A stretch of 64,000 nt of DNA from Tiliqua scincoides (GCF_035046505.1 NC_089825.1:888001-952000), one strand, 5' to 3'; numbered from the stretch's first letter, positions 11,551 through 23,155 are shown. Notes: generated by a model not told the origin, from the sequence alone. Numbers and translations: made by a program.

Positions 11551-12465
11551 CACACACTGAGATCATGGCCAAGCAGCGATTTGAAGCCAAAGGCTCTCTA
11601 AGCCCAGCATTCACTCAGGCTCAGACCAGTCCTTAATCTTGCTTTGTTATGCTTGATGCCTGGGGATGCACAATTAAAATCTGCTTCATGCCTCCCAAAA
11701 CTGAACAGTAATTACAAGAGTCAATTCAAGGGTTTGGAGTTGAATCACAGTGTCAGTGTTTGTGAGCTCAAAGCCCTAGTTAACAACGAGGTGGAAACAG
11801 AAGGGAGTGATGTGAATGGGAAGGGTAGGTTTATGTGGCAGGTGTATCAGTTTGTGTATATGGGATATATCCTGGTATATGGCAGGCCCTTCTTAATGCA
11901 TGTAATGTCTTGTCTACTCTCATTTACTGCTTTGATTATGAAAGGATTATTTATTGCACCATGTTTATGCCTAACTTCCTGTTACTTAAAAGCCTAGCTG
12001 AGTATTTCAGGGTTGCCCAAACAAATTGATGAAGATGGTGAATTATTTCGACCATGCCATTTGTGTCCTTTGATGCTGTCGAATAAGAATAAGGGAGGTC
12101 CCTGACCCAGTTGGCACACTATCAAAGACTGAGGCAAGGGAAACTGTGGTGGGAGGGTTAGGGCTGAAACGCACCCCTTCCCACATTTTAGTCACCTCAT
12201 TTGCAGATGATAAAAATGGGAGACATTTCAGCACTTTGGGGTTTGGGGTCAAGCATGGGACCAACACTAGCAGCTCTTCCCCTGACAGTTGCCTGAGTAG
12301 TAGATGCCACCCCCCCATACCCTTTCTGAGCTACACTGCATCCTTGGGCTGGTTGGCATGATACATCTGAGCCAGCCCTGACCATACAGGCTTAAGGGCA
12401 TGAAGGGTCCTGCTCCCCTCCATGTGCCATTCCAATCTTCATAATTGGGGGAGGGGTCATTCACA
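11551..12465. other. Unassigned sequence
   Basis: I see no gene, RNA or recognised repeat. Confidence 0.35.
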
Positions 12466-12921
12466 ACTTGTTGGCATCCTTCAGTCTCGGAAGACTATGG
12501 TATCGCACTCTGAATAGTGTTCTGGAACAGAGTGTCCTCTCCAGTGCGCGAAGCCTGGGAAAAGAAGGTATGGAGGATAGGCTGTTACCCATGCAGCAAA
12601 TCCCCTCTCTCCACATCGCTAAAATGGTCCAATGGAAAGGCAGAAGCCAATACGGTTGGTTCCAGCGGCGTCGCAGGAGTTGCCAGAACGTGACTGTGTT
12701 CAGCCATGAACTGCCTCAGGGACTCCGGCTCCGGATTTTGCCTCGAGGTTGACTCCTGAAGCCTTTTCCATAACTGGATGTAGCCGCAAGGCAGCGGAGG
12801 TTTGGGATCAGAGTTTTCCTTCTCTCAGATGAGCTGCCTTCCAAGTCCCATCTACCCGGTGGCTGTTCAGTCGCCTCTTACAACAAGTACAGCCAAACTG
12901 AGGGCCTATTCTTATCCCCAG
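12466..12921 (-). mobile_element. Nonautonomous element sharing its 3' end with the RTE/Vingi-like LINE
   Basis: The left end (TTGGCATCCTTCAGTCTCGG then AAGACTATGGTATCGCACTC) is the complement of the 3' end of the LINE at 1018-2157. Beyond about 60 bases the sequence is unrelated to that LINE. A short element that borrows the tail of an autonomous LINE is the usual arrangement of a SINE or an internally deleted partner. The right border near 12921 is approximate. Confidence 0.5.
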
Positions 12922-13082
12922 CCCTCAGGGGAAGGTCATTCACACATGATTTAAATACTGCTTAAAAGTATTCAAGCCTTTCTCCAACAGGTTTTCAATG
13001 TTTTTCTTCTCAAGGTGTACAGACTCTATGGTCTTCTCTGTGGTCTTTACCTCTTGCGATGTCCCTTCTGGCTTCCAGAAGA

Positions 13083-13218
13083 CTCTTCCTGGATCTGCAG
13101 CTCTGTTTTTAGGACAACTGTCTGTAGTAATGAATTGTCTGCTGGCAGAGGAAGAGGAACAGACAATTCAGCACTACAGACAGTTGTCCTAGATACAGAG
13201 CTGCAGAACCTGGAAGAG
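13083..13218. other. Long hairpin: 59-bp arms, 18-base loop
   Basis: Bases 13083-13141 and the complement of 13160-13218 agree at 53 of 59 positions, with no gaps. The loop is 13142-13159. The arms share CTGCAGCTCTGT, AGGACAACTGTCTGTAGT and GAATTGTCTG. It has no transposon-like flanking duplication that I can see. It could be a MITE, or a transcribed hairpin able to feed small-RNA processing; nothing in the sequence decides between them. Confidence 0.75.
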
Positions 13219-13821
13219 TTCAGTGCTTTGCTCCAAATTCCCGTGGCTCACCTGCGGGACCATTTGTGGCACACCAATGTGCTGCAGCACACCAGATGAA
13301 AATTGCTGCTTTAACCACTTGCTCACGTGTAACTGGCAAGCTTGATTTTATATCTGGGTAGGTGGCTTTCACAAGGCAGGCATCCTGTTTCAAAAACATT
13401 TCTTAGCAACATGGGCAATGGCAAAAGTTAGGATGAATTCCCCATCCCCTCATGCACACGCTTATGGGATAAGGAATGTGCACAGGAAGGGGCAGCAGGG
13501 CATCCATGTTCACATCCTTAAATATGTGTAGGGCAGGATGCATCCCCCGATACAACTCATTACATAGCTCTGTTCCAAGGGATGTTCTGGGGGAAAATGG
13601 TGGCTGCCACCTGGAGTCTGCCCAAACAGGCAATGGTAAGAGAAGCCATAAGAGAAGCCAAGGGGGCTGGCTTTAGTTCACCTCTTGCCTCCAACCTCCT
13701 CCTAATATCAAGCTGAAAATCTTTTCAGGTCAGGCATTTTGACTCAAGTCTAGTCTACTCTCAGTGTGGTTGAGATAAAGCTCCACCTGTATTATCAGAT
13801 GAGATGACAATCACAAAGGTT

Positions 13822-13921
13822 CAACCTGTTGCTGTAATACTGGGGTTACTTTTGGTCAAGTGAGTTTGAAATCCAACCTGTTGCTGTAATACTGGGGTTA
13901 CTTTTGGTCAAGCGAGTTTGA
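13822..13921 (+). repeat. Recent tandem duplication, 52-bp period
   Basis: CAACCTGTTGCTGTAATACT followed by GGGGTTACTTTTGGTCAAG and GAGTTTGA occurs at 13822 and again at 13874, with one base different (AAGTGAG versus AAGCGAG). This is two copies only. Confidence 0.85.
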
Positions 13922-15039
13922 GGCAGAAGCAGGCAGAGGATCCAGCCACTTGCTCAGTGGTGGGGACTGTGGCATACTTGCAAACCAGAACTCTGACACA
14001 CACACCCCACTGGCACTTCTGTTTCTTCTGCAGAGCTGCGCCTGACTTGCGGGTTGACTTGCTTTTCGAAAAGACTCAGGCTCAAGTCAAAATGACTCTA
14101 AAAAAACCACTCCTGCTTATGACCGAACATCAATGGTACTTTATTTATGGCCATGGGGTGGAAAGACAGAGCAGTTTCTTCTGAAAAGCTTTAACTGAGT
14201 TTAAAACGTATTTGCACAGAAACAGAGCCATCTTTAAGCAAACCGATCCCCATGTGTTCTGCTCTTCACAGGGGGCTCCTACTGGTTCCCCATCCAGGCT
14301 GCTCAGGCCTACGTCTCCCTGGCTTCAACACTGGGCCTCACCAGGGCTCCCTGTGAGCAAAGGGCTCCACCAATGAACAAAGCGTGGAGAGACTCCTATG
14401 AGGATGAATCTATTTCGAAACAGGTTGGTCAATCCATCTTCCTCTGGAGTTGGGAATGACGGGAGGTTAGAAAGAACAGACTGTTTTCTTAGTGCCTGAT
14501 GTTTTTCTGTACGACATGAATGGCTTGGAGTTAGATCATTTTTCAAAACGGTACAACATTTTAAAGCCATTTTTCTGAAATGCGCCACTGCGCACATTTT
14601 GGTGGATTACGTGAACAAGATGTGGCTTCCCTGTCACTTGGGTCCACACCCCCAGTGTGGTCTTGTATTGCTTGTTGTTTGCTTGGAGCCCAGGAAGGAG
14701 CAGGGTGGGGTGTGTGACACAACACCCATTCTCACAGCTTCAACATTCCTAAAAACAGAGGTTGGTTCTTTGGCATGTTCAGCCTGGCATCACGAACACT
14801 GCCGCAGCATCTGTAATTAGTGATCATGTCCAGCCAATAACTAATTACAGGTGCTATAACTAGAATGCATTTGAGGGCAGCTTTCCAATCTTACTTGTGC
14901 AATCTAGGCATTTAAAAAGTGCCCTCAGGAAGAGCTTCCTAGCAAGAAGAGCTCTTAGGAAATGCTAGGCTTCCCTGGGAAACAAATCCTTTTAATAAGT
15001 ATTGCCACACAATGACAACACTGAAATCATACCGTAGAA
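13922..15039. other. Unassigned sequence containing the source of an 88-bp duplicate
   Basis: No gene was recognised. Bases 14130-14217 recur, with two mismatches, at 35607-35694 in the spacer, where they sit exactly between a SINE and an inverted L1. Confidence 0.4.
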
Positions 15040-15337
15040 CAGGGGTCTCCAAACCCTGGCCCGGGGACCAGATGCGGCCCACGGCCAGCGTCTTGTCCCC
15101 TAAAAACCTCTGGCCCACTTGGCCGAACATGATTGGAGCTGTGCCCTGGTAGCATCTGGAGGATGTTCTAAGGGCCAGAGAGGTTGAACAAATGAGTCCA
15201 TTCATTCATTTATTCACTCATCCAAGTCCCATCCCTAATTTATTTATATAAATTTTATATTTAAATTTTTTTCCCGGCCCTCTGCACCGCGCCAGATATT
15301 TGATGCAGCCCTCTGGCCAAAAATTTGGAGACCCCTG
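15040..15337. mobile_element. Nonautonomous hAT element (Charlie-like), 298 bp
   Basis: The ends are CAGGGGTCTCCAAACC and AATTTGGAGACCCCTG, the common hAT-Charlie signature. It is flanked by CCGTAGAA at 15032-15039 and 15338-15345, a perfect 8-bp target duplication. The interior is AT-rich and has no transposase. Confidence 0.88.
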
Positions 15338-16094
15338 CCGTAGAACAAAAGAAAATTTACCTTGTGACATTACAATTTGCCCAAACAAAATATGTGTGGA
15401 TCAGTGCTTTTAAAAAAAAAAAAAAAGGTGCGGGAACTCACAACATGTTAATCTTTTATTTATTTATTTATTTATTTATCTTTAAACCATTTTTTATTGG
15501 AGAAATAAAATATTTTTATGTGCTTCCCCCCTAAAGATGAACTTACTTCTGAGCAGACATGCATAGGATTGGGCTGTCAATCTCCACATCTCTTTCCCCC
15601 TAGCTACTTTTTCTACACATGGGGAAAAATACTGTACAGGTGCACGTATAGCGTGTAGTATGTAGTGTGGCACTACTTCGAGGAGAGGAAGCAGTGAATG
15701 GATTCCGAAAAATGGCTTACATGAGTTCCATGTAGTAAAATTAAGCAACTGTGGGAGTAAGAACAAAAAAGGAATTCTTACACGAGAGGGGTCCTTAGGT
15801 GCACATAGAAACAGCTACATTTGCAAACAAGTGATTAAATATGGTTTAATTCAGGTATCAGAATACTCTGTGTCTTTGGGAAGGCACTTGGCATTCAATT
15901 GTATGTTTTCTGCTGCCTTGAGCATCTGCTGTGCATTGCTGGAGAGGAGCTGCAAATGCTGGCTGGCGGAGGGCATGCTTTTGGGGGAAGGATGAGGAGG
16001 ATCTCTGGCAAGGCAGGACAGCATGTTGTACACACGTAGAATCCCTTTTTCACCTGCCCTTAGCATGTGAAAACGGGTGCAGATATATATCTCT
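15338..16094. other. Unassigned sequence with an A run, a (TTTA)n run and a repeat-unit fragment
   Basis: A run of 16 A lies at about 15411-15426, and a (TTTA) microsatellite at about 15455-15480. A fragment of the ~86-bp unit lies at about 15536-15580. Nothing else was recognised. Confidence 0.45.
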
Positions 16095-16660
16095 GCCAGG
16101 ATTAAGAGCCCAATCCTAGGTATGTCTACTCTGAAGTAAGTCTCGTTCTTGTCAATGGAGCTTACTACTAGGAAAGTGCCTAGGATTGCAGCCTAAGAGC
16201 CCAATCCTATGCATGTCTACTCAGAAGTCCACTTTAGTGAATGGGGCTTACTGTGGATAGGATGGCAGCCTCAGGGTACAATCCTGTGCCTGTCTACTCA
16301 GAAGTCAGTCCCATCAGAGTCAATGGGGCTTCCTCCCAGGAAAGTGTGGAGAGGACTGCAGCCTCAGAGTCAAAGCCTATGGCTGTCTCCTCAGAAGTCA
16401 GTCCCAGTAGAGGCAGTGGAGCTTCCTCCCAGGAAAGTGTGGAGAGGACTGCAGCCTCAGAGCCCTTCCTCTGCCTGTCTACTCAGGCTGCAAGGCTATG
16501 ACACTTTCCTGGGAGTAAGTCCCATTGAACACAATGGAACTTACTTCTGAGTAGACATGCATAGGCTTGGGCTCTCAGGCTGCAAGGCTATGCACGCTTT
16601 CCCAGGAACAAGCCCCATTGAGCACAATGAGACTTACTTCTGCGTAGACATGCCTAGGCT
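16095..16660. repeat. Array of ~86-bp units in two opposing blocks
   Basis: About four direct units run from 16100 to 16475, each with a TGTCTACTCAGAAGTC-type motif, an ATGGGGCTTCCTCCCAGGAA-type centre and AGGACTGCAGCCTCAGAG. From about 16480 to 16660 two more units lie in the opposite direction (complement: TTACTTCTGAGTAGACATGC and ATAGG). The block is thus a tandem array with a turn in it. Open frames across it are products of the repeat. Confidence 0.75.
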
Positions 16661-18329
16661 CGTGCTGCAGATTGGCACGGGGCTGCACCAGCCAGCTTCC
16701 TTCCCCTCCTCCTCCACCAAGCCAGTACCTGGGCGTTCCGTGGGTGCCACAGCCCGTCTCCCTGGCTGGCTGGCTGTCCGTCCTCCTCGGTGTCGGTGCG
16801 TGTCCCCCACGCCCTCCACCGGCTTGGAAGCTGCGCTGGGAAGCAGAGCGCGGGGGGAGGGGAGGCGGGCTGGGCTCAGGCGAGAGCTTGGAGATGGGGA
16901 GGAGGGGGTCGTTGTGTGGTCAGGCAGGGGCCAGGCGCCCGCCCACCCTGCACCCCCCAGCACCCACCCAGCAAATGCCTCTGTTTTGCTCCCCCCCTCC
17001 TGGAATGCCTCCGAAGGGGAGGGGCCCCTGCAAAAAGGTGCCGGAACTCTGTCCCCCCGCGTTCCATTAGAAAAAAAGCCCTGGTGTGGATAGAAATTGT
17101 ATCCTGAGTGTTTCTGTATCACCCGTGTCTGACGATTGGTGATGCAAACCTCCCTGCTCCTCCTACCCACATGACCTGCAGTGGCTTTGGTCTTTTGCTT
17201 ACTCAAGAGTTGTATGCTTGTGCAATTCATGTTTGAAGAAGGGGCCGCTTGCACACTATGGTGAGGCCCCCTTTCCAAACTTAGTGCTTTGCACCCCTCC
17301 AGCTATGCCACACATTGAATGTTTTCTTTTATAACCCCTTCCAAAAAGCCCAGGACTGCTGACTTACGGTTCCCAAGCAAACACTTATCCAAGCCAGACC
17401 TGCTTTGCTTTAGCTACATCTTGTTCCTGCCCAGTTAGGGTACAAAATGAAATCATCTGCCATTTGAGGGCAACTGTCCCCAGAACTTGGGATGGGACTG
17501 GAAGGCCTCTATCAGAAGTGGAAGCCTTTATAGGAGAAGGAACGGGGGCAGCAGCCAGACTGCAAAGCCTCCACTGCCAGCACCTCCTCCTCCAGGAGAA
17601 CCCAGAAGTGATGTCTAAACAGCCCTGCAGAGAGGCCCGGACTACAAGCTCCAAAGAACCCGAAGGACCGGGGCCTAAGCAGCTCCGACGGCGACGACAC
17701 CAGTCAGCCTAGACGGAAGGGGTCATGAAGTAACGATCCCCCGTGAATGTAAAGAGATTGACCCAAATAAACCGTCTATGTAAAGCTGCCATACCTGCTT
17801 CCTGCTTGTTTGTTCACCGCCGACCACCACGCCTGGACCGGGTAAGCCCCTCGCGCTCAGAATCGACCCCAGGGCAGGGGCCTCCTCCCGCCATGGACAT
17901 TACAGGGCCTGACCCCACTGTGGTCCTGATCAGAACTCCCTCCCCAACCCCTTGCAGTTGCTGTTCCCCAGGAAGGAGCTCTGTAACGGGGGCTTCTTTC
18001 CAGGGCTTCCTCCGGGCTGGGTGAAAATGGCATATATGGTCCGCCTGCCTATGCCGTCCCAGTTCTTTGCTGCATTGCCCATGACTCTGAACAGGCCCCG
18101 GCACTAAGCGAAGGAAGCACCTTTGTTCAAGGGAGAAATTCTGCTTTGTGGCCACAATCCTTTTGTTCCTCACCCAGGATGAGGCATCCACCTGGCCAGC
18201 CATTAGCATTGCCCACACTTGCCACACTGCAGCACTCATTACTCCTCAGAGTCTCATTTTCACTCCAGTCAGAAAGAGAATCTCAGGGCCAGCCTGTGCT
18301 GTACCTTGGCAAGGATACGGGGTTTGTTT
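16661..18329. other. GC-rich unassigned stretch with MITE remnants
   Basis: 16700-16970 is very GC-rich and open in several frames without a recognisable protein. 16970-17040 and 17236-17312 look like two halves of the CAGTGGCG-type MITE (AAATGCCTCTGTTTTGCTCC; CCAAACTTAGTGCTTTGCAC). A frame at 17464-17712 is followed by AATAAA at 17765-17770. I cannot assign it. Confidence 0.4.
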
Positions 18330-18467
18330 GTTTTTAGATTTTTTAATTATGTAAATTGCTGTTAATTGTTTTTAATGTTGTATTTTTTTAAATGACATAA
18401 GCTGCCTTGTATGCCCGTTGGGCAAAAAGGCGGGGTACAAATTAATAAAATAATAAAAATAAAATAA
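18330..18467 (+). repeat. Squamate SINE/LINE 3' tail
   Basis: It ends with AAGCTGCCTTGTATGCCCGT, then GGCAAAAAGGCGGGGTACAA, then AATTAATAAAATAATAAAAA. The AAGGCGGGGTATAAAT plus AATAA-repeat end is a common interspersed signature in squamate genomes. The 5' limit is not clear. Confidence 0.6.
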
Positions 18468-19551
18468 TATCTTCTGCTTTCTGTGCTGTGAACAGGTTTA
18501 ACCAGGAGGCCTTGGCCCCCTCCCAGCATAGATCTTGAAGGCCCTGGCATTTGAATCTTCATGTACCCAGTGCACTTGGTGTCCTCTGTGTGCTACACCC
18601 CCACCTTGCCTCCTTCACTGAATGAATGCCCACTTGGCCTGAAATTCAGGCACCCCTTTGGATCTTTTCTTGGCTTGGTTGCCCAGTCTCTTGATTCCAG
18701 AGCCTTGAGTTCTCCAGCCCTTCACCTGAGAGCCCCAGCCCGGTGATTGGAACCTATGCTGCAGGTTTCCTCTGTTCCCCCTCTTATCTCATCAAAACTC
18801 CTTCCCCCATTCTATCCACCTTTCCCTAAAACTCATGGGCTGTGCCAACATTCATCATCCACTCATTCTGTTTTTGAACAAGGCTGGAGTGGAAATCCTG
18901 TGATCCTCCTCTAGGCTCCCTTAGGTTCAGTCTCCTTGGTTGGTCCAGCAAGGACTCTTTATTCTGGATTCAGGACTTAGGGCTGAAATATCCTTCAGCC
19001 TAGTACTTTTAGCCACTCACCATTCAGGGGCTTGTAGTACCAGTCAAGAAGATGGGAAAGTCTGAAGGAAACTCCCCTTCCCACAATTCAGACATAGCAT
19101 CTCTAGCTCTAGGGAGCCAACTCTGCTCCCTTCCTTCTGCTCCCTTCTTTGAAGGCTTTGCAGTCCACTTCTTCCTCCCTTCACCCCACAACTCTCCTGT
19201 ACCACTGTGCCTCTGTTGAGACTTAAGTGGGAGAAATCAATTAGGCAATGCAAGGCTATCAGGGTTTATTAAAACAGCTCTGTGGGAAGTGCTTAGTGTG
19301 ACAACCCCCTTCTAGGCACGAGACACCCTTCTTATATACAGCCCAAAGGAAAACAAGTGGATAGGAACAGGAAGCTTGCTGCCAATCACTCATCCTAAAA
19401 CAAGCTAGTGAGACATGACTCCTAAGCAGTCTGTTTCCCATCACCATAGAAGTCAACACTTCCTCAGAGCTAGGAGCATCAGGAAGAGACATCTTGGCAC
19501 CAAGGTCCTTTGAATAAGTTCACTATTAGTATTCCAAAATGGGGGTGCAAG
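18468..19551. other. Unassigned sequence
   Basis: I see no gene or recognised repeat. Confidence 0.35.
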
Positions 19552-19671
19552 CAGTGGCATAGCAAACCAAGTTGTCTGCAAGTTGTTGCCCCCTCAGCCA
19601 CGTTCTTGCCCTCTCCCACCCTGTAGCCAGGTACACTCGCTACCCCCTGCACCCTCTTAGCTATGCTACTG
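19552..19671. mobile_element. Small hAT-like MITE at the outer edge of arm A
   Basis: The ends are CAGTGGCATAGC and CTTAGCTATGCTACTG. The flanks are GGTGCAAG (19544-19551) and GGTGTAAG (19672-19679), an 8-bp duplication with one mismatch. The homology with the inverted arm starts inside this element at about 19576. The element is therefore complete here and truncated at 60520, which bears on which arm is the source. Confidence 0.65.
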
Positions 19672-19892
19672 GGTGTAAGATAATTGTTCTCAAAGCAATT
19701 GCTGGGTCAGTGTTAGATGCCAGCCTCTTGTACAGAAATGGATGAATTTGGGCAGACAAGATGGAGGCTGAAACTCATCTTTCCTGGCTGGAAAAAGGGA
19801 AAACCCAAAATACAGGGCAAAAACCACTTGAAAGCTCAAATCCAAATGCCTCCTCCTTGAGCTCTGGGTGTTCCCAAGAGATTTGGCACTTT

Positions 19893-20980
19893 GTATATGT
19901 GCAGCCCCGCTGGATCAGGCCAAAGGCCCATCTAGTCCAGCTTCCTGTATCTCACAGTGGCCCACCAAATGCTTCAGGGAGCACACAAGACAACAGGCAC
20001 AACCTGTGTCCCGGTGCCCTCCCCTGCATGTGGCAATCAGAGGCAACCTGCCTCTAAAACAAGGAGCATCTACATACCTACTATGACTTGCAACCCGTAA
20101 TGAACTTTTCCTCCAGAAATTTGTTCAATCCCCTCTTAAAGGCATCCAGACCAGATGCCATCACCACATCCTGTGGCAAAGAGTTTCACAGACTAATTAC
20201 ACGCCTCGTAAAGAAATATTTACTTCTAACTTTCCCAACACTCAACTTTCGTGGATGTCCCCTGGTTCAGGTGTTATGTGAGAGGGAAAAGAGCGTCTCT
20301 CTGTCCAGCCCCTGCATGATTTTGTATGTTTCAATCATGTCCCCCCTCAGGCGTCTCTTTTCTAGGCTGAAGAGGCCCAAATGCTGTAGACTTTCCTCAT
20401 AGGGAAGGTGCCCCAGCCCAGTAATCATTTTGGTTGCTCTCTTTTGCACCTTTTCCATCTCCACTATGTCCTTTCTGAGATGCGGTGACCAGAACTGAAT
20501 GCAGTTCTCCAAGTGTGGCCTAACCATCGATTTGTACAGCGGCATTACAATATTAGCCGTCCTATTCTCAATGCCTTTCCTACTGATCCCTGGCATGTAC
20601 TGCATCTCCTTGCCAGTGCTGCCTTGAGTTCCCCCACAGATCCAGGACCTCCTCCTCCTGGTATTCAGGGGCACCAACTCCCTTGTCAGATAAAGTTGTT
20701 GCCAGGCCAGAGTGCTTGTTTGCCCCCCCCTCCCAATTCTTCCCCAGGCCCTGCTTTTGGTAAATAAATCCCCTCGATCAATGTTTGTTTCCACCAGTTT
20801 GGGCAGCAGGTCCCTGGCATTCCCCGCTTGTCTGCAGGGGCCGCCCACCACAGTCAACGGTGAAAGGCCGCAGACATGTCTGCTGTGCAGGCTTACGTGC
20901 CTGACCCTCGAGCGTCTGCAGCAACGCTCTGACAGGTGGGCTCAGTGCCCCTGGGGAAGAGACCCCATCCTGGGTTATCC
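19893..20980 (-). mobile_element. CR1 LINE derivative with internal deletion (arm A copy)
   Basis: Read on the minus strand, the 3' half encodes the end of CR1 ORF2 (RTANIVMPLYKSMVRPHLE, KVQKRATKMITGLGHLPYEE, LGLFSLEKRRLRGDMIETYK). It then runs into the CR1 3' end with GATACAGGAAGCTGGACTAG. Upstream of ISRKGIENRT the sequence is not reverse transcriptase, so the palm domain has been skipped. The same joint is present at 40762 and 59112. The element predates the arm duplication. Confidence 0.8.
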
Positions 20981-21125
20981 TTCCCTGTTCCTCAGATGGC
21001 AGTGGGGCTGATGCAGGTTCCGGCATGAGCTCCACAGTCCTAGTGCAAGGGACCAGTCCTGTTTTCTGGACATATGGTGTATGTGTGTATTAGGGAACAT
21101 TGTTGTCAGCAGTTAGCCGCGCCTG

Positions 21126-22047
21126 GCTCCTTACTCTCTGAGTAACACTTTTACTGAGTACCATGTTCCCTAATTCAATAGGCAGACAGTTACGACCTGC
21201 ATAGGAACAGCACCAAGTTCTAGTGCCTGAAGAAAACGGTGGCCTCAGAGGAAGCTCACCAAGCTGTGGGCGAAACGTCAGGTTTCAGTTTTCAGGTCTG
21301 AATTTTTCGCTTCTTATCCCAGTCTCTTGAGTTTTTAGTCTCTCGTTTTATTTAATGCTTAGTTTTAATCCTTAGTTATTTTAGCTTCAAGAGCCTTTGG
21401 TTTTTAGTCTGTAGTTTGGTTTTAGTTTTAGCTTTTCACATTGAGTTTTAATTGTTTTTAGTTTTCAGTTTTTAATTTAGTTCTAATGTTGGTGATAGTT
21501 ACCTCCCCTTTTAGGATTGGTTTAGGCTCGTTAGATACAAAAGCTAGGAATGTTGGTGGGGATTGTGCCCTATATGAAATAAATTATATGTAATGTAGTT
21601 TTAAATTTCATAATAAGTAATATAGTGCTTAAATTAACACATGAAATCACCAAATGAATGTTTTTAGCTTTTATTTTGTCATTTCACATTTTTCTTGGAT
21701 TCTTAAACATTTTTATTTTTTCACAGATTTCATTTTTTCCCCAAGAAAAAAGTGCAGAATGCATGTTTTTATTCCAAGGCCACATTGTTCTAAAATATTA
21801 TTATAAACTATAATTCCTTTACAAGTGTGCTAGTTAGGTGATGTAGGTGGCATAGTGTCAGCAGATGTAGCCACAGTCATTACACAGTCAATTAGTTGTT
21901 AGAAATATTTTTCTTTCAGATTTTGGGGTGTTTTTTGCTTGTTTATTTTTTTTACAAAAATAAGAAGTGTAGAAAGCAGTGTGATGTGTTTTCATTTCAT
22001 TTCGTTATCACCAAAAAACCACAACTCTATCAAGGAGATATTCCTGA

Positions 22048-22097
<50 letters not shown>

Positions 22098-22100
22098 GAG
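21126..22100 (+). repeat. AT-rich interspersed repeat ending in (GA)n
   Basis: The block starts near TTACTGAGTACCATGTTCCC, passes through TTTTAG-rich and AATAAGTAATATAGTG sequence, and ends in (GA)18 at about 22059-22095. Related copies lie at 32228-32981 (with more interior), 34855-35060, 55106-58440 (inverted arm) and 60552-60868. The empty target of the hAT seen in A' is intact here at 21520-21527 (complement of GCCTAAAC). Confidence 0.7.
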
Positions 22101-22822
22101 CTGACTGGTATGAGAAACAGGCTGGAATGGAAGCTAAGGGAGTGAGTGAGTCACGAGAGCACCTCAGGTGCCAAAGAGGCCTCCAACACACTTGTGTCCT
22201 GATATTGAGAACCACCATCTTATCACTGAATGCTCAGCCTGTATATTTATTTTTAAAAAACACACATTGTACAGATACTGTCAGTTTCCAGTGATCTCTC
22301 CTCCAGAGGAAGCCAGAGCTTGGGTGGCGCTGAATTCCTGAAACATCTCATCATTGCCTGGAGAAGTGGACCCCAATAAGTAGAACTGAACAGACTTGCG
22401 CACACAGTTGGAAACACCTGAGACGCACTGATGGGATCTTTCAGAACGGACTTCAGTGATCTCGACCCAGCTGGTGATTCCTGCATTCTCCCTATTCAGC
22501 ACTGACCATTAAAGCACCAACTCCCTTCCCCCACTTGATCTAAATTGGGGCTCCACAGGGCCCCACAATACCACCAGGAAGCCCCAACCATGCAGTCCAC
22601 AATTGCTTCTGAGATCACCGCCAAGCACTTGCCACTGCTGTACGGCAATGCAGCGATTCTTCTGTTCTCTGACATGCATGTCCCAATGCCAAGGCAAGCA
22701 AGGAATACCCAGCAGAACAAACAATTGTATAAGAAACTACCTTTCAGGTTCAAGTAGCAACAAGTCCTCTGTCAGAGAGACCTGGCTGACGTTGCCTGAG
22801 GAGCGAGGTTGCACTTCCATTC

Positions 22823-22824
22823 TA
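22823..22824. other. Empty TA target matching the mariner site in A'
   Basis: The context TCCATTCTAATCACGTCC is the complement of the sequence that flanks the mariner in A' (ACGTGATTA and TAGAATGG). One TA is present here, against two TA copies bracketing the element at 53037-53038 and 54377-54378. This is the uninterrupted state. Confidence 0.9.
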
Positions 22825-23014
22825 ATCACGTCCGATTCATGCTGTTTTCACAGACTGGGCAATTATGGACCACACGAGCTGGTACCGTTCTGTGAACAGG
22901 TACCTTGGACAGGACCGAAGTGCATGTTTCTTGCTCAGGGCCCCAGCAAGAATTTCAAGAATGCCTCCTAAAGGCAACATAGAAGAGGCAAAGCATCCTA
23001 ATGCTGTGAATGAC

Positions 23015-23023
23015 TCAAGGGCA
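23015..23023 (+). promoter_or_regulatory. Candidate LRH-1 (NR5A2) site upstream of CYP8B1
   Basis: TCAAGGGCA fits the monomeric NR5A consensus YCAAGGYCR except at one position. It lies about 133 bases before the start codon. Mammalian CYP8B1 is known to depend on LRH-1 (also called FTF or CPF) acting at CAAGG-type sites. The same nine bases are kept in the other arm (52821-52829, complement). Function is inferred from motif and position only. Confidence 0.4.
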
Positions 23024-23085
23024 GAAGAATAACAACTGCCTTTCGCAGCTTGGAAATGGAATGAGGCAATCTCAGCCAGATCTAC

Positions 23086-23110
23086 CACGTGACTGTGGGG
23101 TTTATAAGTA
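23086..23110 (+). promoter_or_regulatory. E-box and TATA box of the left CYP8B1
   Basis: CACGTG at 23086-23091 is followed by TTTATAAGTA at 23101-23110, 46 bases before the ATG. The other copy has the same E-box (52753-52758) but TTTATAAATA as its TATA element. The left copy therefore carries one substitution in the TATA box, away from the ATAAA form. Confidence 0.55.
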
Positions 23111-23155
23111 CAGCCCTGGATCCAGGCTGCTTAGGAATCCGTCTTTTTCTCCAGC

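Noticed and set aside
16209-16550. 113-residue repetitive protein
   Set aside because: It is a translation of the ~86-bp tandem units.
16672-17278. Overlapping 132-214 residue frames on both strands
   Set aside because: Very high GC content removes stops in all frames, and MITE remnants occupy part of the stretch.
22059-22095. (GA)n runs as a regulatory element
   Set aside because: Length differs between arms and the same run ends a dispersed repeat at 32927; a simple microsatellite.
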